A stretch of 64,000 nucleotides of DNA. It comes from Sipunculus nudus. Its lineage: Eukaryota > Annelida > Sipuncula > Golfingiida > Sipunculidae. Numbering within the stretch: position 1 is the first letter of the stretch; each line of letters begins with the position of its first letter. This document shows, piece after piece, positions 49,736 to 61,612 of the stretch. The position numbers were made by a program, and so were the translations under genes. Under the pieces are notes generated by a model. The model was not told the origin of the DNA. It worked only from the letters and a program-made list of their open reading frames with translations, and searched no databases. The stretch spans positions 91,028,642 through 91,092,641 of the forward strand of contig CM049306.1 in the NCBI GenBank assembly GCA_026874595.1, given 5' to 3'.

Positions 49736-49854
49736 CTTATATATTATTCTCTGGATATCCAGGGGAATGGTCATATATTGATTATCCACCCTTGCTAAAA
49801 GTGTGTGTTGGGGGGGGGGGGACCCCCATTCCCAACATGTATCCCCCTCCCGCA

Positions 49855-50236
49855 ACAGGTGGTAAATAGGCCGAGAAATGATCGGATGAACTTTATTGTA
49901 TTCGGGATCCAATCTCAAAACTGTCCGAATCTGGTCATGGTTTTACGTAGATTTAGCAAACATCGCGCTCGTTGTGAGAATGCCGAGTGTATATGACAAA
50001 GGTATCAAGGCAAGGAGAGCAAAGCACGAACAAATCACGACCCGGGATGCGGGAAATGTTCGCAAGAAATTTTAAACTTTTTTTAAATTACCGCCGAACC
50101 AAATGTGACTCCCGCGAACAATTGATGTTTCCGAACTCCCGCGCATGGTATCCAAAAGACTGGAGACTAAATTGCAAAAGCTTCGACATTTGCATCCTTT
50201 GCAAACTGTTCGTGTGCCCCGTGAAAACACCACTAA
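49855..50236. mobile_element. Foldback DNA element X, copy 3 (right third only)
   Basis: Matches about 12240-12637, including GTAAATAGG at its start and the right inverted repeat CGTGTGCCCCGTGAAAACAC. It is more diverged than copy 2. It marks the left edge of duplicon D2, as copy 1 does for D1. Confidence 0.65.
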
Positions 50237-50744
50237 ACTATTGTTTTATCACTGACTAGTCGCCAACTGTAACAGCCCAGTGAGATAACGGCTTTCGTCA
50301 TAAACCTGCGGATTACCATCTTGCTCATATAAGATACTGTCACAAAGTAGCTGACCTCACCGTCCTACAAAATAACTGGTAAATAATCGTATGGGAATAC
50401 TCTAGAATCAACCAGGCAGCTTCAGGGGTGAATGCTATATATTAATGGATATATTTATTCAGAGAGTTTTTGGTTGAGTTAACCGCCTCCATTTTTAATG
50501 CTCCTAAACTATGTTCGATGAGTACACATGCAGAGATCAGTTCTGGTTTCGGACCAAGTGACAGGGGTTTTATACGATCATGGTGCCAACTAGGCTTCGT
50601 ATACCACTCCTACGGGTCCTTGGTGTTTGTCATCCGCATTGCTGGGTTAATGACCGAGGAACCCCCACTCATTTGTTAGTAAAACACGAATGTGATGCAC
50701 AGTCTCCCCAATAAGTCTGCAGAGCATGGGGGCCGACCGTGAAA

Positions 50745-50820
50745 AATCACACCGCCTCGGCTGAAATACGATCACCCGGCTTTGAGCGTTTGCTCTACCC
50801 CTGAGCATCACAAGTGTGTA
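50745..50820 (-). mobile_element. tRNA-derived SINE-like sequence in duplicon D2
   Basis: On the minus strand GCTCAGGGGTAGAGC (A-box-like) is followed by GGGTGATCGTATTTC (B-box-like). It has a decayed counterpart at 13045-13110 in duplicon D1, so it predates the duplication. Confidence 0.5.
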
Positions 50821-51617
50821 ATTTACCAATTTGCCTTTAAATCATTAGCAGGCTGAGAGGACAGCTGCATAACAGCAAAATAGGCTTGAATACTATTGAT
50901 TTACAAACAGTCACTACAGGCAAACACTTTGACAGGTAGCAGACACCGCACAATAGAAGAGAAAATAAGATTTATTTCGTACTTATATACATGTGAAGAC
51001 ATAGATAATATGCATAAAACTGATGTCGTCTCCTTGGACCTTTTATAATATAGAAAAGTCATATCTAAAAAGCGTTGTCACTATAAATGCCTTCTGCAAA
51101 ATCAATGACCATTCACCTTATACAGAAGCAATATGCAGAAAATGTTACTCTTTCTTTTATAAATGGGTTCACTGAGTAGGCAGTTTATATACCTTCAGTA
51201 GAAAAGTAAATGTAAGCCTTTTATCTAATACAAATATAATATGTAGAAAATATTATTCCTCTTTTCATAACTGTTCTCATATGGTCAATATACTGATGTA
51301 GGGTTAAAAAAATACATTGGCGTGAATAAGACCTTTGTGAAAAAGACGCATCTTCTACTTAAGTGAACAAGTTTGGCATCTTGTTAACGTTATTCATATC
51401 TGAGGTGTCGGAAAATAAATATGAAACTAATTATAATAACAAATTTTACTTTATCTATATATCAAGGATTGATACAAAAAATTGGCTTTTTTATATTTTG
51501 TGTGCTTATGATTAAGAAGCATTTGCACTCGTTCGAACTTTTCTTAGCCCCTCGTCAAAACATTAAGATTAGCGAGTATGTTAAATGGTTGATTCTAATA
51601 TGGAAAATTCATTGTTG

Positions 51618-51623
51618 TTTATT
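51618..51623 (-). promoter_or_regulatory. Candidate poly(A) signal AATAAA
   Basis: AATAAA on the minus strand lies about 100 bases after the phosphatase stop codon. The position is suitable, but the hexamer is common in AT-rich DNA. Confidence 0.4.
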
Positions 51624-51725
51624 AAATTTCACGACCGCGATAATGGAGACCTCGGGACGAGTGAACATGTAAGAAATATAACTCAGCGAATATGGCGCCA
51701 ACCACAGTATTACCAGTGTCCCTGA

Positions 51726-51946
51726 TTACACCAAGATGACACTGACGAGCAAGCAGGCAACTATGGACTCAGCAGTGACGACGGCCTGCGTCCCACCGGA
51801 AGTACGATCAAGCACAGCTCGGAAGAGGGCGTATATATCTTCCTTGTATTCAGCTGGGTATTCTATTCCCAGCTCATTAGCGCGCTTTATCGCCCAGACA
51901 CTCCCCTTCTTCCTGGCAGTCCCTGACGCCAAGAGCCCATATATGG
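51726..51946 (-). other. Exon 3: C-terminal exon of the phosphatase-like gene
   Basis: Begins after CTCGACAG and encodes SIYGLLASGTARKKG, completing the alpha helix behind the catalytic loop. It then encodes an acidic/basic helix and a hydrophobic C-terminal tail ending in SVILV before the stop. The paralogous exon survives at 14104-14318. Confidence 0.85.
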
Positions 51947-52098
51947 CTGTCGAGACAAAAAGAAATTGATCAAAATCAATGAAAATTCAAACCGGCAGTC
52001 GCCAAGATTGATGTGGTTTTTACTTTAGTTATTGTTTATAAGTATTATAAATGCTGATGCTATTATTATTATTATTATTATTATCATTATTATTTATA

Positions 52099-52130
<32 letters not shown>

Positions 52131-55100
52131 GTTATTGTTATTTTGATCATAATCATTATAATTTTTTTTTTACCATAAAAGGGAATCTACCATTCAAGTC
52201 AGAATTTTATATATTCAATTAAATTATGTTTATTATATTTATTACGATTTAAATATCTTCAATTTAATTTATTTAATTGAATTACGTTTTATATTCACTA
52301 CGGTTTTACTATCTGTATTCTCTTAATCTCTCTCCTTCTTTTCTTATTATCAGAGTAATTATAAAATTAATACCAAATGTATAAAATTCAGATTTCTGCA
52401 TGTGCTTCAAACAATATCGCAGTTTAGTTGGCAAGCGGTAAACAGTTTTGCTGGATAACGGGCATATAAACGCTTCCCCTGGAATGAATCAATTCAGTTA
52501 TAAACCAACAACGCACGAAATAACCATACATACAGGCTAACACAGATACACCTACACACATACAATCGAGTTCAAAAGTTAATACATGCTATGCTTCAAG
52601 CAGGAAAAAAAATCATTCTGGTCTGGGTCCTGAAGCCGATCGCACCAGGAGGGTATGCTATCATCGTGTGTATATATTTGTGCATTGTTCACATCATAAC
52701 TCACAAAATCATGATTAGAAATGGAATTTTGCTGAAAATGGACCAATGAAGAATCGATAAGATGTTGGTGTCGATTCGGAACATGAACTAGATTCAGGAA
52801 GTTCATTAAGAAATATTCACAAATGAAGAAGCACTTATGAACGAATGAACCTGGGATTATGGACAGAATATCTGAATAAAACATGGCGCAGGCTTGCGTT
52901 CCTTTTCTTGTTTAAACATCGACTTTGTAAGGCCCGTCCTACAAGTCCGCAAGCCCTTCAATTGTTGCGCACATCTGTTAATTGCTATCTATACCAAACA
53001 ACCGTGCATTATTCATGAAAATATATAGGTCTATAATGACAAAGTTATTACCGGTTAGATCAAAGGAAAAGCTCCGAAATTTCGAAAGTTTCTTTTGTCC
53101 ACTTCTATACTAAGCATTGATAGTCTGACCATATTATTTAGACGTAAGACAGTTTTTTCTGATGGTGTGTTGTTCCTTCACCTTTTTTGGCCTCAAGTTT
53201 CTGATCGGGCGAGAGTCGAAACAAGAAAACTTCAATAACGAATTCAACAACTTAATCATAAACCACGGCTTGCTCCTGGAATTGGAAGATTTTTGTTTAG
53301 AATATTATGGTCAAACGTAGAGAACAGTTATCTGTCATATTATTGTACAAAAGATCATCTATAAACATTTTTTTTCTTGTTACACTGTGAAACTCAGCCC
53401 TTATATGTTTATATTTGATGGTCAGACGCAAATAGCACGCGTGTCACATTCATGTGTATACATTGCAGGTTCCCCTAAAATTTTAACCATACGGAAGGGG
53501 ATTGCCAACTGAACTCCTAAAAATCCTAAGATTTAATGAAGCATAACATAATAACATTACTGTTTCAAAACAGTCGCCTGGGATTGACAAACTTGCACTG
53601 CCTGTTATATTGCCTTTGTAATATTAAAAAAAAAAGAAGAAAAGATGGTACTTATCAATCTTTAAATCTACTTCTTACAAGTATTTTCAACTGCCGGGTA
53701 TCTTGACGAATGGGTAAGCCCTTTTTTTTACACTAGCTGTTAACTTACATCCGCGGGTACCGCTTCCGCAGTGAACTAACACAGGTCCTTTCCTGCCGGC
53801 GGCTAGGATTTTGTCTTTGTATCGCTCCCACGTCTCTACGTTATATCTCGTTGAACCTCCTGTAAAAAAGGTAATTTTTCATTAAGACTGCTATACCTGA
53901 TATTTAATATCATTTCCCAATGGAGAGTATTAAAATGATGCTTCCTTAGCTATAAACATCACTAATTTTTCATTAAGACTGTTACACCTAAAATATAATT
54001 TCCCAATGGAGAGTATTAAAATGATGCTTCCTTAGCTATAAACTTGGATTATACTTTTTAAACATGTTATATTTTTCAAAAATATTATTACACACTTTTC
54101 ATATAGCGGCCGAAGGGATATGAAGGGATACGTTTGACAACCATCATGTCAGACAATGAAGCTACCAAATAACAAATCCTTACCCTCCCCCCGCCCCCCA
54201 AAAAACTTAATCTTTTAAGAAGTTTAAATATATAAATTAATATTTATTACACTCTAAATTTGTTTTATGACCGAAAATATTATATGAACACTTAATAATC
54301 AAACAGGGCTCTTTTTTCATTAGGTCGTGGTATATTTTGAAGATGGTGAGTTTCAACAAATAATCATACAATACCTATTGGCGTGTGCAAGTAATCAAGG
54401 CCGTCAATTTTGTCGAAAGCTGCCCTTTCTCTCACTTCACTGTAGCCAATATCATCACCAAATGACAGAGGGTTGCGTATCGCATAATTTCGAGAGGAGT
54501 TTTCGCTTATATAGGCGGTAGTTATGACGGGGTCAATCCTCGTCGCTCTTAGGCGAACCTGGCTCTGTCTGCCTTCCCCAGTGTAGGTTCCGGTGTTATC
54601 TTTTATGTTTAATAGTACAACTTCCTCCTGGGCAGGTTTATCTTCAAAAATAAGTCCCTGGCGAAGGTTAATAACAGTTTTGATTCCCGCTTCTTTCAGT
54701 AGGCCCAAGTGGTTAGATTGAATCTGACCGGCGATAAACCAGTCCTTAATAAGTGGCGTCATCAACCAAAATTTGTGCCAGTTTTTCAGCGAAATGTCAG
54801 GTTTACTGACAATGTCTGGGCTGTTTTGTCCCGTAATGCTTTGAATGACATACTTCGTCTTCCAATTCTCATAAAAGTCATGTCCCAGCAGCGCTGCCCT
54901 TGAGAAAAATTCACCAATATCTATCATAGGCTTGGCGGCAGGTTCATGACGACTCACATTGGCAAGATGTGATAATGCCACAAAGGACGCCGATCGTACA
55001 GACATGCCATACACGAGCACTGGTTTTTGGGCAGATTGGTAATACTCGCCAAACTTCTGGACCGTCTCTATTGTATAAGGGTCTCCCCCCGGCTGTAAAA

Positions 55101-55407
55101 TGGAATAAAACTTGACGCCAGCTAGTTGTGTGGCGATCTCCATGGCTTTCCTTGTCGTTGGAAGGCGTTCCTCTCCGATGTAGTCATATGTTGTAGGGTG
55201 AGCAACTGATATAATGGTATTGAAGCCAACCTCGGAAACGTATTTAATCTGTGCTTCAGTCAAACGACCAGCAGCATACAAGTCCTTGGTGATCCATTTA
55301 AACCACCATCCTTTAGGGGCTGGCAGAAAGCTGTCGGGAGCGGTTTGGGCCCCAGGAGAAAACAGACCCAGGAAAAAGACTAAATTCACAACTTCTACCG
55401 TCGACAT
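51726..55407 (-). CDS. Secreted/GPI-type protein with two BLH-like phosphatase domains (three coding exons)
   Basis: Inferred joined coding parts: 55407-54375, 53859-53749, 51946-51726, giving 454 aa. Both introns are GT-AG (ATAG|gtattg ... ttacag|GAGG; GGAT|gtaagt ... cgacag|CCAT), and the phases agree at both junctions. A signal peptide (about 1-22) precedes domain 1 (about 35-175, beginning ITKDLYAAGRL) and domain 2 (about 215-415, beginning LIKDWFIAGQI). The fold resembles the beta-lactamase-hydrolase-like/DUF442 branch of cysteine phosphatases. Domain 1 has VLVYGMSVRS where the catalytic loop should be, with no Cys, so it is probably inactive. Domain 2 has VLVHCGSGTRG, a full CX5R loop, encoded by the small middle exon. 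The C-terminus is Gly/Ser followed by a hydrophobic run to the stop, as in GPI-anchored proteins. The substrate is unknown. Family naming is from motif memory; the splice model is strong but unverified by RNA. Confidence 0.85.
52061..52143. repeat. ATT microsatellite in intron 2 region (D2)
   Basis: Interrupted ATT/ATC units just beyond exon 3. Counterpart of 14374-14441. Confidence 0.85.
53749..53859 (-). other. Exon 2: catalytic-loop exon of the phosphatase-like gene
   Basis: This 111-bp phase 1-1 exon was found only by following the splice phases. It encodes GGSTRYNVETWERYKDKILA and then the VLVHCGSGTRG active-site loop. The acceptor is a T-rich tract ending ACAG; the donor is GGAT before GTAAGT. 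It is the only place in the window with an intact CX5R loop. Confidence 0.85.
53873..54043 (-). repeat. Tandem duplication inside intron 1 of the phosphatase gene
   Basis: 53873-53963 and 53964-54043 are two near-identical units of 91 and 80 bp (AATTTTTCATTAAGACTG, CAATGGAGAGTATTAAAATG). The first abuts the exon 2 acceptor tract. Confidence 0.8.
54375..55407 (-). other. Exon 1 of the two-domain phosphatase-like gene
   Basis: Carries the start codon, the signal peptide, all of domain 1 and the first half of domain 2. It ends with codon phase 1 at ATAG before GTATTG. Without splicing the frame stops four codons later, which supports the donor. Confidence 0.85.
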
Positions 55408-55440
55408 GCTTAGTCGTATATAAGATTCTGTTAGTAAGCA

Positions 55441-55448
55441 TTTATATA
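55441..55448 (-). promoter_or_regulatory. Candidate TATA box of the phosphatase-like gene
   Basis: TATATAAA on the minus strand lies 34 bases upstream of the start codon. The equivalent CTATATAAGC at 15381-15390 is kept in the dead copy along with its flanks, so this is promoter sequence shared by both paralogues. Confidence 0.5.
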
Positions 55449-56874
55449 GTCATTAACCGCTCAACTTTGATGTTAGCTCACTGCAACTGAACATAACCAC
55501 CCAGTATCATGACAATATATTTGTTGAAACCAACCCGTTTGTTTGGATCACACATATAATAAAATAGAATAAAATAAACGTATGAATCATGCACTTCCGA
55601 GAAAGTTCTTACAACGCTGATTTGATCACATGAAGCCGTTCTTGGGCTGTAAAAAGTTAGCACCACATGCCAGTAAATGACTTCGCACTGTATCTTTAAC
55701 TCATTCGCAGTGACATCAAGGTAAAGGTCGTTAATCATATGCCTCCTTTGTCACCTGAAATACGAGAGAGACTTTAATTAACGACTCTTGAAAGAACGTT
55801 CACTGCACGCACCTAAAAGGGTCCGCCCAGCTGGGAGTTATACCGTATCACCCACTGATATTTAGTGACATATGCGTCAACCAGGGTTACATGAAATTAA
55901 CATGAAGCAAACAAGCTTTTTTTCAAATAACAATAAATTATAACTACTAACGGCAGCTACATGTCATCATTTGCTGCCCCGGTTAGCTGACTGTTATGCG
56001 AATGCGGACTTGTATCGTTGTATTCCTCCGTGCCACCCGGCTCACAATCGTTCATACAACTCAAACCTCTATATTAGAAACGATATAATTGCATTCAACC
56101 TCTGTCACGCAACGCTTTTGTGTGATAAGTAGGGGAACGCTAATAAGGCTGACGTTAGAGGTCCTCAGTATTTTCCCATAATTTCTGGAAAATTTGACGT
56201 TATTTAGCGAAGGAGCGACAACAAACAGAAACTATATGAACTTTGTAAAAAGAATTTACGGATAATATGCCAATGTATTATGCTATTATTTAAGTTGTTT
56301 ACTTGATTACTTAAATACTTTTCAGTTCATATTGATGGTGTTCTTTTCTTTTTCACTTATTTTACAATCGTACAGTATCAGATAATCGGCCGTTCCATAC
56401 CTTCACGTCCACCTGATTTTTTTCTATGAAAATTGTTAATATTTACATTTCAAGAGTAAAAATTGGAAAAAAAAATTAAAAGAAATAATTTTCAACATGG
56501 TTAAAACATTCCTGAATTACACTTTATTTCAGGAAAGAATAATTAAAAATATGAGAAATTGGCAAAAGGATAATCAGTCTTAATAAGGTTGGCTTCTCAT
56601 ACAGGAACCCATATCTGATCTATTAGAGCATTGTGAAGGGAAAAACCGTTGTGAACTTAAACCTGAGATGTATTTCAAATCCTGGTTTGTCACATTAGGA
56701 CGTCACTCCTACATGCAGCTTTTTGGGGATTATTGAAAAATATGCCTTTTTAAGAAAACAAAGAGGTGGACTCCGGTACGAACTTATATTAGGAACATAC
56801 GCATACCTCATTGGTGCAATCAAAAATAGTCAGCTTTATCCAAAAGGTTCATTGTCATTGGGAAAATGAACACG

Positions 56875-57405
56875 CACGACATGTTGAAAATATAAACGTT
56901 TTATTATTAAATTCAAATTAACAATTGCAATGATACACTATGTACTTATGTTTCAAACGGTCATAGATACGTGTCAAGGTGCAGCAAATAATATTGATAT
57001 GAATTTTATAAAGTCTTTTGAATATTCCTGAATCCTGATTAAGCGATGGTTCTACACTTGAAGTTTTCTAAAGCGAGTAGTGGATTGGTTGTCAGTGTCC
57101 AGAGCCAGACGACGAGCGCCTCTCCATGATACCATCAGTGATCGGACCTCACACTCAAAGAATGGGTACAAGAACGACGAAACCCTGTGGATAAATATTA
57201 TGTCACTTAGCTAGCGACGCAATTATATATCTATATATATATTGTGTAAGCCATTCATTGGTTCATCGATAGGCATTACATACGTCGTTCCAATTATTTA
57301 TACTCAAATAATGAGTATATCGCAACAGTATGTACACTATAGTCGTGGTTTCTGCCAGATACTGACCGTAAATGGCGTACTCATATTTGGCTTTCGCTTA
57401 TACAA
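56875..57405 (-). repeat. Terminal direct repeat (likely 3' LTR) of the gypsy relic
   Basis: Matches 61037-61612 over most of its length (AAATTCAAATTAACAATTG, CAGTGATCGG, ACTATAGTCGTGGTTTCT). It lies downstream of the RT scrap in element orientation. The two repeats are clearly diverged, so the insertion is old. Confidence 0.6.
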
Positions 57406-58226
57406 ATAACATATAATCTTTTTAACAATCATATTTTGCGTGATTAGGAGTTATCATTTACACATTTACACGTTTTAATGCTAAAACATGCTAACTGTAC
57501 TGCGAAAGTCATAATTACTATTTAAAACATAGTTGTACATACCTTCTGACAAGGTTATTCGAATGATATATGAGAGACTACTGAGACAATATCTCGACAT
57601 GGTATTCTGTGTTGCTCGGTTCTAAAGGCTGGAAACACCCTTTCTTATATGAGGCATGGTTTGTTACTTCGGAATGTAGTGTTTTGATTATGCACAATTT
57701 GCGAAAAAAACAAAGGTTTTCGTGACAATAATAATTCACTATGAATATCATACAAAGCAACATTAATGTATCTCATAGCATTACATCATCTTCATAATAA
57801 AAATATCAGTGGTTAACAAGTAACATTATTATCAGTATATCTTACCACCATTGAAAAATAATATATTTACATGTGGCTTTCCCAGCTGAGGCATTCGGCT
57901 GTCCCGTTATCTTACGGCTACCAACCGGAACAGAACTCCTACAGAACCATAGCCCATCTAATGATTCATTTGTTAACTGTTTTCTTTTCATTTATATGGA
58001 CAAGAGTATAATGGTCTGTATGCATTTCAAATGATCGTCCATACACGAAAAACAATAGCAAGACATTCTCACTCAATAACTGCATAAGTTCTTTCTCTTG
58101 GCAAAAGCCTTTTGCTTGCATAAGCGATTGGAAAGTACTTACCATCAATGTTCTGTATAAATACCGCCCCTAATCCGGTATCGGATCCGGTTCTGTCAAC
58201 ATTGAAGTCTTGATAAAATTAGTAAA

Positions 58227-58690
58227 ATGAAGGATAGGAGGATTATTCAGACAATGCTTAAATTGGATAAAAGCTTTTTCTTGTGCTTCCTCTCATTTTA
58301 TTTGACTGGACTTCCTTTGCTAGTAAGCACTGTCAAACGTAATGATCTATCTGCTTGGTTTGATATTAAGTCCAAAAAGAAACCTGTGAGACCCAAGATT
58401 AATCTGACTTGCTTCTTTGGCAAGGGTCTTGCGGAATTGGCTATTTACTTCCTCAGGGTGGGATTTGTCCACATTACCCCTTCTCCTACCTCACGGCCTA
58501 GAAATTGCCAATACCCTTTCGTAAGACCAATCTATGTGCTTTTTCTACTGGATCTTAGAGAAGCAAATATTTCTTGGGAGTTTTGTATTGGTTCAGGATC
58601 AAACACAGTGATTTTGTTAGCTTCCTAAAGTCAATACAAAATCCATTACTGTCGTCTGGCATCTTAACAATCACCATAGGGTGGCCAAAA
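58227..58690 (-). pseudogene. Reverse transcriptase relic of the gypsy element, catalytic centre deleted
   Basis: The minus-strand reading starts HPMVIVKMPDDSNGFCIDFRK, shifts frame, and gives ITVFDPEPIQNSQEIFASLR then LTKGYWQF. These are the fingers/palm landmarks of Ty3/gypsy RT. It then jumps to LGREVGEGV and KKQVRLILGLTGFF, the end of the thumb/connection. The roughly 70 residues between them, which should hold the YxDD motif, are absent. Stops are present. Confidence 0.8.
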
Positions 58691-59063
58691 AATAGAGTGA
58701 CTCTATAATCCCCAGTTTAAGCATATTATCCACCTCTAGCTCTATGTTTTCTCTAGTTGCTTGTGCACTGGATAAAGGCATGACCTCACTGGTTTTTCAG
58801 TTTTCAGTAAGATTTTGCATTTCAAACCGGATATTTTTTTTTGTACATCTATGAAAATATCCTGATATTTACATAACAGTACTTTCACCTCATCTTCATG
58901 AACCGTTTCTAATCTTGATTTATGTTAACATGTTCTATATAGGCTTTCCTCACTGATTTGATCTCTATCACAGTTTTACTACTTACCTTCTATGCTTTTG
59001 TCTAGTTCAGGATTCTCTATCACCTCGAAACATCATGCTACCAGATGATCTTGTTTTTTATGT

Positions 59064-59502
59064 TCAAAGTGACGTTTTAAAAAGAATTTTGTGAAACAGC
59101 CTATGTGACCCATTGATATCAATCACATTAGGATCATTCGGATCTCTAGCTCCTTTCACATTGCCTATCACTACTTCACATAACGGGTTTGTAATGGTTA
59201 AAGCGTTCACCTGTCGTGATAAGTGTAGTGAGTCGATATTGATATTGACTACAGGAAGATCTTCTAATGTGCAATCATTGAGAGTCACTGATTGAACCCT
59301 GTCAGTCTTTTGATCTTCTTTCCCCAAGATCTGATCTGATTACACAATTACTACATCCGTAATCTCTCTCTACTGCTACTTGGATATTATCTGACATAAT
59401 TCTTCCAGACACTATGTTTTTGAACAAAGCCCCTACTTTCTCATAAGCCATTCCAAAGTTATGCACATTTTCATCTATTCTGGTTTTCTCAGGTATATCC
59501 AC
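59064..59502 (-). pseudogene. Retropepsin-like aspartic protease relic of the gypsy element
   Basis: Two overlapping readings in different frames give VERDYGCSNCVIRSDL (DTG active-site region, Thr replaced by Tyr), then VTLNDCTLEDLPVVNINIDS and NPLCEVVIGNVKGARDPNDP. The latter matches the flap and C-terminal IGN segment of gypsy proteases. A frameshift lies just after the active-site strand. Confidence 0.7.
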
Positions 59503-59559
59503 AAATTCTCAGAGCATCCCGTGCTATTTCTTAACAGGCAGCTAATCTATCTGAAGTAT

Positions 59560-59900
59560 CAGCTGCACTGGCATAACTCAGATAAAACTCATGTTCCTTT
59601 TCTAACTTTAACCTTTTTAAGTTCAAATTGTCTTTCGGTCTCAGCTTCTTGAGTTTTTCAAATTTCCTCTGCCTTCTCAGGTGGGGCTTTTCTTTTTAAG
59701 GTGCCTCTGCATTTTGGGCTTTTCTAATTGCCTCAGCTTCCTTATTTTTATTGCCTCTGCCTACTGAGCATTTCTGTCCCTCACGTTCTTTTTTAGCTTC
59801 TTCTGCTTCAGCTTTGACTGCTTCAACCTCAACTTTAGCATAAGCGATGGCACCATCTATAAAATCAGCTCCCTTAATTCCAATCCCTTCTTTCTAAATG
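59560..59900 (-). pseudogene. Gag-like charged region of the gypsy relic
   Basis: The minus-strand reading gives Ala/Glu/Lys-rich helices (AKVEVEAVKAEAEEAKKERE) and QFELKKVKV, interrupted by stops. This composition is common in the N-terminal part of gypsy Gag proteins. The call rests mainly on position upstream of the protease. Confidence 0.5.
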
Positions 59901-61036
59901 ATATCACATTTGTTTTGTTCTGTTTCGAAAAAAATCAGAGTGTCAATGGAACTACGACTGCTTACAGAGTCTATTACTTGCGGCTAGAATCTATCTTAAC
60001 ACTGATGGAAACAACCTAACCCTGCACGACAATGTACGGGAATTGAAATATATGTATACCAATTCCAAATCCAAGTTCAATAAAAAACTTGTAATTTATA
60101 CTTTCTATAAAAGTATCACTCAGTTTGTCAAACAAACTAACGTTTTCTGTCCGAACATCTTTGGTTAAGGTTAACAGCGAGAGCTCCATACCCAGGTATC
60201 TACGTTTTATCGGGAACGTTTTACCCGTGTAAATCGACCAACCACTACCACACGTGCGTGCACATTAAACGCAATGTATAATTCGAAACGTATCTAAAAA
60301 AACCAAGCTAACATCAAAATGTCAGCTTTAATGGTCTTACTGACGCCACCACATTGTACGTCTCCGTGTGATCCTGATTGGCGCAGTTTATATCCCTGCA
60401 ACCGGCCTCACACAACAATCCTATACAATGTTTCATAAACTTACCGTGTTACACTGATTATCGTAGCAACAATTACTACCATCGGCCTCACACTTAATCA
60501 ATTGTAAAGACCAAATATACAGTTGACAATGAATCCAGTCTTTTACGCGAGTATAGTTATAAGCTAGAAGGATTAAACCAATATGGATTTATTCTAACTG
60601 CCAGCTACCTATTAAAGAGAGTTACAAAGTTAAGAGAAAAGAATGTTCTACCTGCCCTTCATTACATTCGTACAGCAAAGGACAACTAAACGACTCAGGA
60701 TGAGACTTCCAGTCACCGGTCCTGATTAGTCTCAAGACTTTCCTGTGTAAGCCTCTGGCTTGTAGCGCTACAAAAACACACATACACACACACAACGACT
60801 GACGTGATATACAGCTGTACTCAGCAAAATGCTGTGAAAAATATTAATAATAGTTTGATAAAAATACCTCTTTCAAATTAATGCAATTACATAAATGATT
60901 TATAACTTGAAATAATTATACCATTTCAGTCATAAATGAAATATAAAAAGTGTTTTATATATTAAGAGTATGTTATTTTAATAATAATTTCCCCCATTTA
61001 CCGCATTAAAAGATCTCCGGAAATTGAAATATGCAC

Positions 61037-61325
61037 TAACGACTTTTTTCAAAATATAAACATTTAATAATTAAATTCAAATTAACAATTGTAATGAAAC
61101 ACTATGTACATATGTTTCAAATTACCATGGGTACTTGTCAAGGTACACCGAATAAAGTTTACATATTTATTAAAAAGTCTTTTGAATATTCCTGAGTCGT
61201 TTTAAGGCTGCCCTCGGTACTACACTCGAAGTTTTCTTAAGCGAGTATTGGATTGGAGATCGGTTTCAAGGCCTAGGCGACTAGCGCCTCTCTCTGATAT
61301 GATCAGTGATCGGGCCTTACACTCA

Positions 61326-61393
<68 letters not shown>

Positions 61394-61403
61394 ATATATA
61401 TAT

Positions 61404-61436
<33 letters not shown>

Positions 61437-61612
61437 TATGTGTATGTGTGTGTAGTATAAGTCTTACACCGATTCATCGAAAGGCATAAGATACGTCGTT
61501 CGAATAATTTATATTCATAAATTTTGTACGCTTATAATAACATATACGCTATAGTCGTGGTTTCTCTCAGATACTGAACTCAATAGACACAGTCATATTT
61601 GGCTTTCGCACA
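61037..61612 (-). repeat. Terminal direct repeat (likely 5' LTR) with an internal TA microsatellite
   Basis: Partner of 56875-57405. It contains a TA-rich array at 61327-61436 where the partner has only a short ATATAT run, so the array expanded after insertion. Confidence 0.6.
61327..61436. repeat. TA-rich microsatellite inside the likely 5' LTR
   Basis: About 110 bases of TA with two small interruptions. Confidence 0.9.

Noticed and set aside
58227-58628. A plus-strand 133-codon frame with a signal-like start
   Set aside because: It lies antisense to a recognisable reverse transcriptase relic, which explains the sequence better.
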